Below are positions 1 through 5,145 of a DNA stretch of 6,174 bases, one piece after another. The translations under genes and the position numbers were made by a program. Source of the stretch: Thermococci archaeon. Lineage in GTDB: Archaea > Methanobacteriota_B > Thermococci > Thermococcales > Thermococcaceae. The stretch lies in contig QMUF01000097.1 in NCBI GenBank assembly GCA_003663525.1, positions 1 to 6,174 on the forward strand, in the 5' to 3' direction. The stretch's first letter is position 1, and the number at the start of each line of letters is the position of its first letter. The notes under the pieces were generated by a model. That model ran no database searches and was not told the DNA's origin. It worked only from the letters and a program-made list of their open reading frames with translations.

Positions 1-20
1 ACAAACCGAACCGTCCATAG

Positions 21-71
21 CGAGGAGTTAACTCGTTAGAACCCTCGCCACTCACGGCGGGGAGGAGGTCA
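21..71 (+). mobile_element. Putative IS200/IS605-family right end (omega-RNA 3' region)
   Basis: The segment holds two adjacent foldable units. The first is CGAG (21-24) pairing with CTCG (32-35), overlapping the 10-nt palindrome GAGTTAACTC at 25-34. The second is a GC-rich hairpin: CCTC 43-46 pairs with GAGG 62-65, GCC 47-49 pairs with GGC 56-58, and GGG 59-61 is unpaired. The tail GGCGGGGAGGAGGTCA resembles the right ends of archaeal tnpB-carrying IS605 elements, where this region also forms the scaffold of the TnpB guide RNA and the base after the element begins the guide. A second copy at 1471-1493 matches 20 of 23 bases in the same orientation, which supports a repeated mobile end. Whether an intact tnpB lies to the left is outside the window. 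The first 42 bases give no recognisable TnpB C-terminus, so a non-autonomous derivative is equally possible. Confidence 0.55.
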
Positions 72-95
72 GGTAGCATGTCATCACCCTCTAGT

Positions 96-569
96 TTAAT
101 TGACTTTAAAATTTCTGAGCTTTTTATCAATTTTTACCATTTCTCTCCATTGTCTCCCAGGCCAATAGATTTGTCCACATTGACTGCAGATGTAGAATTC
201 ATCGTAATCCTCATAAACACCTTTCGGCACCTTTCCCTTGATTTCTCTTTTTTTGGCCCTTCTTATCAGCCCGTTGCATTTTGGGCACCTCGCATTTTCT
301 GGGAATAGCTCATTGAACTCAAACCCCAGCTCCATGAGCTGCTTTACCTGCTCTTCAAATTTGTTGGATTTTATTAAAATACTATCCTCTAAGCGTTTTG
401 CAAGAGTTTCATCCCTAGTAAGAAGGATTCTATTCTCCTCCCTTGAAATTCTTAAAATCTCGTCATCATCTTCTATCCCATAGACTGTATCATAACCATA
501 CAATCGAAGCCACCTTGCCAAACGACCAAGCATCATATCTGCAATGAATTTTGCATTTTTCCCTTTCAT
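96..569 (-). CDS. Mut7-C RNase domain (DUF82) protein with zinc ribbon
   Basis: This 157-residue protein belongs to the Mut7-C family (COG1656), a PIN-like predicted RNase fold fused to a zinc ribbon. The N-terminal half shows the family start FIADMMLGRLARWLR with acidic D11, an acidic cluster at D34-D36, and LTRD ending at D53. These are the expected metal-binding positions. The C-terminal half has CPKC (C95, C98) and CSQC (C128, C131), which would bind one zinc, followed by the typical YWPGRQW motif. Length is normal for archaeal members. ATG at 569 is chosen; a TTG directly before it (572) would add one residue. No good Shine-Dalgarno sequence is seen, and a TATA-like box about 24 nt upstream suggests a leaderless or nearly leaderless mRNA. 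It diverges from the MBL gene. The exact RNA substrate of the family is not established; family assignment is secure. Confidence 0.9.
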   Translation of the reverse strand: MKGKNAKFIADMMLGRLARWLRLYGYDTVYGIEDDDEILRISREENRILLTRDETLAKRLEDSILIKSNKFEEQVKQLMELGFEFNELFPENARCPKCNGLIRRAKKREIKGKVPKGVYEDYDEFYICSQCGQIYWPGRQWREMVKIDKKLRNFKVN

Positions 570-589
570 CAAACTTATCTCGAAATAAG

Positions 590-597
590 ATAATAAA
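590..597 (-). promoter_or_regulatory. TATA box for the Mut7-C gene
   Basis: On the minus strand the sequence reads TTTATTAT, preceded by AAGC, which is a plausible archaeal TATA/BRE arrangement. Its centre lies about 24 bp upstream of the ATG at 569, so initiation would fall at or next to the start codon. This is a match by eye only. Confidence 0.4.
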
Positions 598-614
598 GCT
601 CTTTTGGAAGAAAA

Positions 615-621
615 CTTATAA
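615..621 (+). promoter_or_regulatory. TATA box for the MBL hydrolase gene
   Basis: CTTATAA preceded by the purine-rich GAAAA fits an archaeal TATA/BRE. Transcription would start near 643-645. That leaves either a leaderless mRNA starting at the GTG codons (642/645) or a leader of about 10 nt carrying GGTGGG before the TTG at 654. Confidence 0.45.
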
Positions 622-653
622 CCCCTATTACATCTTTAAGTGTGGTGGGAATA

Positions 654-1400
654 TTGATAATCTACTTTATCGGTACTGGAGGAAGTGAAGGAATTCCCGC
701 TCATCTATGCACGTGTGAAACATGTGAAGAAGCAAGACGACTCGGCTTCGCCCAAAGAAAACCTTCAACCCTAGCTATAATCACCAAAAACAATAAAACT
801 GTGCTTATAGATGTCGGGACGGATATTAGAGATTTGTTGCATGTTCCGTTAGAAGCAATTCTCCTTACTCACTGGCACCATGACCACATCTATGGGCTTT
901 ACAAGCTTCGGTGGATAGCTAAGAGAACAATTCTTTATGCTCCAAACGGAGACGCTGATTGGCTTATGATCAATGACCCTAAAAATATTGAGGTGAAGTT
1001 CATTAAAGCTGGAGATGTTCTAAACATCGATTCTCTCAAAATAACTGCTTTAAAACTCAATCATCAAGTAGAGACATTGGGTTATCTAATAGAAGAAGAC
1101 GACAAGAGGGTGGCAGTTCTTTATGACACTAAAGGCCTACCAGAAGAGACCTTTGAAATTTTAAAGGAGAAAAAGCTTCGCCTTGTTATTTCAGATGCCA
1201 CATATTCCCCAGGGATTGATGATCCATACCACAACAATGTTGATGAAGGCGCAGAAACAGGCCTTAAACTGGCCGAAAGAACTCTGCTAAGCCATATATC
1301 TCACAAAAACTTGCCTTTCTTAAAGCTTGATGAATATGTGAGGAGAAAGTACAATGGAAAGGTTCTAGTGGCTTATGATGGAATGCTCTTTTATGTCTGA
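654..1400 (+). CDS. PhnP-like metallo-beta-lactamase fold hydrolase
   Basis: This is a metallo-beta-lactamase superfamily hydrolase (COG1235), 248 residues from TTG 654. It shows a full dinuclear metal site: HWHHDH (H73, H75, D77, H78), H137 in LNHQVE, D158 in LYDTKG, and H214 in SHISH. It also has a CTCETC cluster (C19, C21, C24) and H217, three residues after the last catalytic histidine. This matches the structural zinc site of E. coli PhnP, a cyclic-ribose phosphodiesterase, so a phosphodiesterase acting on small nucleotides or sugar phosphates is likely. No phosphonate genes are nearby, so the substrate is unknown. The start is ambiguous: GTG at 642 or 645 would add four or three residues. 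I prefer TTG 654 because GGTGGG lies just upstream and family members begin with IIYFIGTGG. The 3' end abuts the inverted nitroreductase fragment but appears complete. Confidence 0.88.
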   Translation: MIIYFIGTGGSEGIPAHLCTCETCEEARRLGFAQRKPSTLAIITKNNKTVLIDVGTDIRDLLHVPLEAILLTHWHHDHIYGLYKLRWIAKRTILYAPNGDADWLMINDPKNIEVKFIKAGDVLNIDSLKITALKLNHQVETLGYLIEEDDKRVAVLYDTKGLPEETFEILKEKKLRLVISDATYSPGIDDPYHNNVDEGAETGLKLAERTLLSHISHKNLPFLKLDEYVRRKYNGKVLVAYDGMLFYV

Positions 1401-1401
1401 C

Positions 1402-1455
1402 CTTTCTTACGGTCTTTCTTCTTTTTGCAAGATCTAGTATCATTTGATCACCTCC
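1402..1455 (-). pseudogene. Inverted 5' fragment of the nitroreductase gene (RBS plus 14 codons)
   Basis: Read on the minus strand, this segment begins with GGAGGTGATC (1455-1446), a perfect complement of the archaeal 16S rRNA tail. ATG follows at 1443, two bases later. It then encodes MILDLAKRRKTVRK, the usual N-terminus of archaeal nitroreductases, where the RR(K/S)VRKF segment contacts the FMN phosphate. The next expected residues, FKKEKPP, are encoded at 1496 onward on the opposite strand. This is therefore the detached, inverted start of the pseudogene at 1496-2009. Flipping this segment and removing the hairpin sequence behind it would restore a continuous reading frame directly downstream of the MBL stop codon. 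If translated today, the frame runs on antisense into the MBL gene to 1264. Confidence 0.8.
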
Positions 1456-1462
1456 ATCGCGG

Positions 1463-1495
1463 GCTGGAAGCCTCACCCCTCAGGGCGGGGAGGAA
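1463..1495 (+). mobile_element. IS200/IS605-like right-end remnant inside the nitroreductase gene
   Basis: The sequence GCTGGAAGCCTCACCCC...GGGCGGGGAGGA contains the same hairpin as the one at the window start. CCTC 1471-1474 pairs with GAGG 1490-1493, CCC 1476-1478 pairs with GGG 1483-1485, the loop CTCA is the same, and there is the same unpaired GGG (1487-1489). The 23-nt core differs from the first copy at three positions. It sits exactly between the inverted gene start and codon 15 of the nitroreductase (TTC at 1496). No left end or tnpB coding sequence accompanies it, so only the end of the element remains. The left boundary is approximate and lies somewhere between 1456 and 1466. Confidence 0.6.
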
Positions 1496-2009
1496 TTCAA
1501 GAAAGAAAAACCACCTATTGAAAAAATTCTAAAGAGTATAGAAGCTGCAAAGGAAGCTCCTTCTGGGATGAATGCCCAACCATGGCACTTCATCATTACT
1601 GAAACATCTGAGAGAAAGAGAGATTCGAGGCCTCTGCGAGGAGGGAGAAAAGAAATTCTATGAAAAGATGAAAGGAAAACTTGGAGAATGGTTGCAAGAT
1701 AAAGGCTTCACGTGGGAGAAGCCATTTTTAAGTAACGCTCCATACCTACTTCTTGTATTCACTGATGTTAGAGCACCCTTTGCAGTACAATCAACATGGC
1801 TGACAATAGGTATTTACTTCTTGCTCTTGAAGAAGAAGGGCTCGGAATAGTGACCTACACTCCCCCAATCTAAGAGAAATTGAGAACCTCTTAGGCGTTT
1901 CAAAGTACTATCGCCTTCAAACAATACTCCAATTGGTTATCCAAATGATGAGAAACCAAAATATGAAAGAAAAGCCCTTGAAGATGTTACTAGTTTGGAA
2001 AAATTCTAG
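1496..2009 (+). pseudogene. Nitroreductase-family pseudogene, start detached and frameshifted
   Basis: The remains encode an FMN-dependent nitroreductase (COG0778-type). FKKEKPPIEKILKSIEAAKE leads into APSGMNAQPWHFII, the FMN-binding motif. Later come EEGEKKFYEKMKGKLGEWL, SNAPYLLLVFTD, QSTWL, LLLALEEEGLGIVTYTPP, NLREIENLLGVSKYYRLQ and PIGYPNDEKPKYERK, ending at TAG 2007-2009. These pieces lie in different frames. A shift near 1608-1622 is a net gain of one base or loss of two. Shifts near 1803-1816, at the C run near 1862-1867, and at 1927-1930 each fit loss of one base. The start codon and first 14 codons are inverted at 1402-1443. An open frame at 1572-1850 is merely the middle segment. No active enzyme can be made. 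Three shifts within about 130 bases argue for relaxed decay, although sequencing error at the homopolymers cannot be excluded from the sequence alone. Confidence 0.88.
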
Positions 2010-2011
2010 AA

Positions 2012-2021
2012 GGATAAAAAC
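2012..2021 (-). terminator. Short U-tract terminator after the phosphatase gene
   Basis: On the minus strand the stop codon TAA is followed one base later by TTTTTATCC. Archaeal transcription often ends at such oligo-T runs. It is short, so this is a weak call. Confidence 0.3.
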
Positions 2022-2477
2022 TTAAGCCTTCCTTTGTTTTAAGTACTTCCCAAGTTCTTTCAGAACTCCTGTTTGTTCCTCTGTCTCCACAGCTGAAGGC
2101 TTCAAAGAACGCACCTTGGTCAGAGCATCTCTCAAAGAAAGTCCCTCAGAGTACATCAGGTAAGCTACAGCAACTGTTCCACTTCTTCCACTACCCCCTA
2201 AGCAGTGAATCAAGACCTTTTTTCCCTGTCTGGCTCTTTCCTGGATCCACTTGACTATTTCGAGCAACTCTTCAAGTGTGGGTGCTGTGAAATCCTCGAT
2301 TGGGGCATAAAGAACTTCAATCTCCCTCTTGAGCAACTCTTCCATATCATAGTACATCTCGTATTCATACGTCAGGATAACCACGGCATCAAACTCTTCT
2401 GTAATCTTTGGGATGTCCTCCGGATATGGCATCGACGAAAAAGCTACTTTATCATTAACAAACTTTGGATAAATCAT
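2022..2477 (-). CDS. Protein tyrosine / dual-specificity phosphatase
   Basis: This 151-residue cytoplasmic cysteine-based phosphatase hydrolyses phosphotyrosine and possibly phosphoserine in proteins. The P-loop HCLGGSGRSG carries the nucleophile C92 and phosphate-binding R98 (C-x5-R). The likely general acid is D62 in PIEDFTAP, 30 residues before the cysteine, the spacing I recall for the characterised Thermococcus kodakarensis Tk-PTP. The N-terminal FSSMPYPEDIPKI and the AVVILTYEYEM segment also fit that archaeal group. Length is normal and all key residues are present. ATG 2477 is supported by GGGAG at 2487-2483, five bases upstream. It diverges from the large membrane-protein gene and converges on the nitroreductase pseudogene. 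No partner kinase is visible here, so targets are unknown. Confidence 0.92.
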   Translation of the reverse strand: MIYPKFVNDKVAFSSMPYPEDIPKITEEFDAVVILTYEYEMYYDMEELLKREIEVLYAPIEDFTAPTLEELLEIVKWIQERARQGKKVLIHCLGGSGRSGTVAVAYLMYSEGLSLRDALTKVRSLKPSAVETEEQTGVLKELGKYLKQRKA

Positions 2478-2509
2478 ATTTACTCCCTCAATTGTAAACC
2501 AGCAAAGAT

Positions 2510-2517
2510 ATTATAAA
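2510..2517. promoter_or_regulatory. Shared bidirectional TATA segment
   Basis: ATTATAAA on the plus strand reads TTTATAAT on the minus strand, and both are good archaeal TATA boxes. The distances fit both genes. The plus-strand start site would be near 2540, about 10 nt before ATG 2551. The minus-strand start site would be near 2486, about 9 nt before ATG 2477. No second TATA-like stretch lies between the two genes, so one TATA segment may serve both. Confidence 0.5.
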
Positions 2518-2550
2518 CTCTTCCGATGATCTTAAAGTCAGGTGAAGAAA

Positions 2551-4137
2551 ATGAAGAAAGAGGATCTTAGACTTTTTCTACCTTTCTTGGTATTTGCACT
2601 AATAATATGGTTTTTTAGACCCTGGTTTCATGGGATAATTATGGGGCTTTACCGAAACCCAACAATAATATACATCTTCATTGCTTTAGGAGCTATCTTG
2701 GTGTACACCTCTAAACAAAAACTCACAGAGGGATATACACGAAAAAACGCTTCTATTGGTGGAATCTTTGCTCTCATTATCTTATTGCTTGTAGTTCTCT
2801 CAATCCTCACAGGAGCCCTTTCAAACACTGCTCTATACAAAGGATATCACCCTACTCAAGTCTCAAGTGAACTTGAGCTCTCAAGTAGCAAAATAAGGAT
2901 TCTCCCCAAGCTAACTGCTTACCGTTACGCTGTTGATACTATAGAGTACGCCAGATATACCTTAGGGTGGTCGCACTTAACTATTAGGGATGGAACACCA
3001 GTATGGGGCTTCTTTATAGTCCCAGATGGAGCATGGAACGCAATAAGGCTCAAAGATAAAGGGATTCTCTTTGTTGATATGAACACAACTGAAGCAAGGA
3101 TGGAGAGAGTGGAAAATGAGCTCCAAGTAGGCCCGGGGATGCTGATTTTTGACAACCTTGAGTGGAATCTCTACAAAAAACACTATCTTATAGAGTTAGA
3201 TATTCCCAGAACACTCTACTATGATGACAGAGCCTATATTGTAGTCCCCTACATATCATACAGCTTCCGTGTTGTTTACACAGTACCCAAATGGGGAGGC
3301 GTTTTTATAGTAGATGAAGAAGGTAACATAGAAGACTTAACTCCAGAAGAGGCTCTTAAAGATGAACGCTTGAAAGATTTCCCGATATTTCCAGAACTTT
3401 TGACTAGGAAGATAGTCAATAGTCAAAACTACTGGAAGGAAAATGTCTTCTCCAATATAAAAAACCTCTGGCTTCACCACGAAAATCAGATAGAACTGAT
3501 AGATGTGAGTGAGCAAGGGAACAGACAGCCCTTCTTAGTTATATCAAACGATGGAAAAGAATACTGGATGATAGCCGTAGAACCTTATGGAAGGGCACAC
3601 GGACTAGCAGCAATATACCTAGTAGATGCTCAAAGTGGAGAAATGAGCCAAGTAAAGTTTGAAACTCCATTAACTGGGCCAGTGAAAGCTATAGATTATG
3701 TTAAAAAGGCCTTACCAATGTTTGATTGGAGTCAGTTTATGGCCGTTGAGCCAATACCAATTTTCCTAAATGGGGAACTCTGGTGGAGGGTTGCGATAAT
3801 TCCCGGAAGCGGTTCTGGTGTTGCAAAGATAGGCTTCGTAAATGCAGAAACCAAAGAGGTGCAGATTTTTGAAAATGAAGATGAAGTTAGGACATTTCTC
3901 CTCTATGGACAGGTGGGAGCTAAAGTTAAAGAGGTCAGCGGAGTTATTGAAGGAATTTATTCCTATATTAAAAACGGAAACACCCACTGGGTGCTAATAA
4001 TTGGGAATGAAACTCTCTATTTAAGCACAGATCAACTGAGCGACGAACTCATCCTCAAAGTGCTCAGCCTAAAAGAGGGAGACACCGTAACCGTGAAAAT
4101 AAGTGAAGGACGACTTGTAGAAATTGAGAAAGGATAG
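2551..4137 (+). CDS. Uncharacterised membrane-anchored protein with repeat ectodomain
   Basis: I do not recognise a named family for this 528-residue protein. Three hydrophobic helices are visible at about 6-22, 38-53 and 69-90, and the remainder looks like a soluble, probably extracytoplasmic domain. That domain holds four degenerate units with an aromatic strand, a loop, and a second strand ending in a VD/VN-x-x-(T/S/E)-(G/x) turn. The turn sequences are LFVDMNTTEA (173-182), VFIVDEEGNI (251-260), IYLVDAQSGE (355-364) and IGFVNAETKE (427-436). These hairpins resemble PepSY-type units, but this is by eye. The last 70 residues look like a small beta-barrel or OB-like domain (KEVSGVIEGIYSY to GDTVTVKISEGRLVEI). 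ATG 2551 is preferred over GTG 2542 because AGGTGA lies five bases before it. It is the first gene of an apparent four-gene envelope operon. Confidence 0.85.
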   Translation: MKKEDLRLFLPFLVFALIIWFFRPWFHGIIMGLYRNPTIIYIFIALGAILVYTSKQKLTEGYTRKNASIGGIFALIILLLVVLSILTGALSNTALYKGYHPTQVSSELELSSSKIRILPKLTAYRYAVDTIEYARYTLGWSHLTIRDGTPVWGFFIVPDGAWNAIRLKDKGILFVDMNTTEARMERVENELQVGPGMLIFDNLEWNLYKKHYLIELDIPRTLYYDDRAYIVVPYISYSFRVVYTVPKWGGVFIVDEEGNIEDLTPEEALKDERLKDFPIFPELLTRKIVNSQNYWKENVFSNIKNLWLHHENQIELIDVSEQGNRQPFLVISNDGKEYWMIAVEPYGRAHGLAAIYLVDAQSGEMSQVKFETPLTGPVKAIDYVKKALPMFDWSQFMAVEPIPIFLNGELWWRVAIIPGSGSGVAKIGFVNAETKEVQIFENEDEVRTFLLYGQVGAKVKEVSGVIEGIYSYIKNGNTHWVLIIGNETLYLSTDQLSDELILKVLSLKEGDTVTVKISEGRLVEIEKG

Positions 4138-4145
4138 TGATAGCC

Positions 4146-4709
4146 ATGGGGAGGTGTCTTTTTGTTTTTCTTCTCTCTTTAGTTGTTTTAACTTCCCTAT
4201 GTGTAAACCAATCCCCATCTAAACCTTCTCCTCCCACAAATCTAATGTCAGAGATTGTTTCTTTTTTAAATGAATCCAAAGACGCTCTCAATAAATGCAA
4301 TACTACCTTGAAATCACCTCTAAGTTCACAAAGTGATTCAGAATACCTAAACATGACTATACTAAATGGCACAATGCTTAGACTAAAGGGAGAAGTGTAT
4401 GAATATGCCGTTTTAGGCGTTGGGAACCTTAGCTTCTCGGGAAAAATATCGTTTAGAGGTTATCAGATAACATGGAGCACTCCGAAAAACCTCACAACTA
4501 CAGGAGGGCAGAGAATCGATTTTAGAATTCAAAAGGGAAACTCAATAGTTGATTCATTTGTGTACTGGTATATACCGTTTCAGCTTGACTCATTTTGTGT
4601 GTCAATCTACACCAAACCCATAGAACTCCCTGAAGAAGAGATAACTTTCGTTTTCATCCACATAGAGGGAAAAGATTTGTGGATGGTTTTAGCAAAAAAT
4701 AAATATTAG
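4146..4709 (+). CDS. Uncharacterised secreted or lipid-anchored, sequon-rich protein
   Basis: This 187-residue protein is of unknown function. It has an N-terminal hydrophobic segment (about 4-18) ending in LTSLC, with C19 a possible lipid anchor. The residue before the cysteine is leucine rather than the usual glycine or alanine, so the lipobox is weak, and cleavage by a signal peptidase or retention as an anchor are alternatives. The mature part starts with a proline- and serine-rich stretch (NQSPSKPSPPTN). It carries six clean N-glycosylation sequons at N42, N52, N69, N74, N94 and N115, plus NQS at N21. C51 and C151 could pair. The C-terminal half is beta-rich. ATG 4146 follows AGTGAT by four bases; a GTG at 4137 overlapping the previous stop would add three residues. 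The eight-base gap to the upstream gene implies co-transcription. Confidence 0.78.
   Translation: MGRCLFVFLLSLVVLTSLCVNQSPSKPSPPTNLMSEIVSFLNESKDALNKCNTTLKSPLSSQSDSEYLNMTILNGTMLRLKGEVYEYAVLGVGNLSFSGKISFRGYQITWSTPKNLTTTGGQRIDFRIQKGNSIVDSFVYWYIPFQLDSFCVSIYTKPIELPEEEITFVFIHIEGKDLWMVLAKNKY
4698..4708 (+). promoter_or_regulatory. Possible internal TATA box
   Basis: AATAAATATTA overlaps the end of the secreted-protein gene and lies about 30 bp before ATG 4738. An internal promoter for the last two operon genes is possible. AT-rich gene ends give such matches by chance, so confidence is low. Confidence 0.25.
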
Positions 4710-4737
4710 CAACACCATATTAACTTCGGGGAACTAA

Positions 4738-5145
4738 ATGGAAAGAACCACCAAAGCTTTCATCTTTCTCATCTTTGCAACTCTATTGTGGGCTCTAATA
4801 GCTTTGGGAGTAGAAAAACTCGAGGATATGTATGGTAAAATTTCCCCTGAAATCCTCTATTTCATCTATCCAACCCTTGCAGTTGCTTTAATAACCGCCC
4901 TATTTCTATGGAAGGTGCGACTTTCTCTTCCGGAATTTGCTGTGCTGCTGGCTGTTGCTCCTCTTGTAGTCTCAATAGCACTTTCCGTAGTAGCCACGAT
5001 TCAAGACATTCACTCCAATTCCTACCACAGCGATGATCCCGGGTTTTTTATTTTCTTTCTCTTTTATCTATTTCCCGTAGTTTCTTTTCTCCTGGGAGCA
5101 GCTATATATCACACCATAACCCGTTTAAAGGAGGGAGCACAATGA
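4738..5145 (+). CDS. Uncharacterised four-helix membrane protein
   Basis: This 135-residue integral membrane protein has four predicted helices at about 7-25, 38-58, 65-87 and 102-126. Both termini are therefore on the same side, with the short basic tail TRLKEGAQ likely cytoplasmic. The loop between helices 3 and 4 (QDIHSNSYHSDDPG) is polar and contains two histidines and two aspartates, which could bind a metal, though there is no recognised motif. No enzymatic or transporter signature was seen. ATG 4738 follows GGGGAA by five bases, a moderate ribosome site. It starts 28 bases after the secreted-protein gene, and its stop codon overlaps the start of the next gene by four bases (ATGA), so the two are translationally coupled and probably work together. 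Confidence 0.8.
   Translation: MERTTKAFIFLIFATLLWALIALGVEKLEDMYGKISPEILYFIYPTLAVALITALFLWKVRLSLPEFAVLLAVAPLVVSIALSVVATIQDIHSNSYHSDDPGFFIFFLFYLFPVVSFLLGAAIYHTITRLKEGAQ

Noticed and set aside
65..95. C/D-box sRNA on the minus strand (GTGATGA followed by CTGA)
   Set aside because: The spacer is only eight bases, and no convincing second C'/D pair follows; it overlaps the IS end region.
78..308. Plus-strand open frame over the end of the Mut7-C gene
   Set aside because: It is the antisense shadow of the Mut7-C zinc-ribbon region and has no family features.
1201..1262. C/D-box-like TGATGAT and TGATGAA inside the MBL gene
   Set aside because: No CTGA D boxes are suitably placed, and the sequence is fully explained as coding for DDPYHNNVDEGAE.
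1444..1448. TTGAT as an IS605-type target motif for the left end
   Set aside because: These bases are part of the complement of the perfect Shine-Dalgarno sequence of the inverted nitroreductase start, so the match to a known target motif is most likely coincidence.
1496..1499. TTCA as the terminal bases of the IS right end (compare GTCA at 68-71)
   Set aside because: TTC is needed as the phenylalanine codon of RKFKKEKPP in the reconstructed gene, so the element most likely ends by 1495.
1572..1850. 92-codon plus-strand open frame as an independent gene
   Set aside because: Its sequence is the middle of the nitroreductase family alignment. The ATG at 1572 is out of frame with the APSGMNAQPW segment that overlaps it, so it is a frameshift-bounded fragment.
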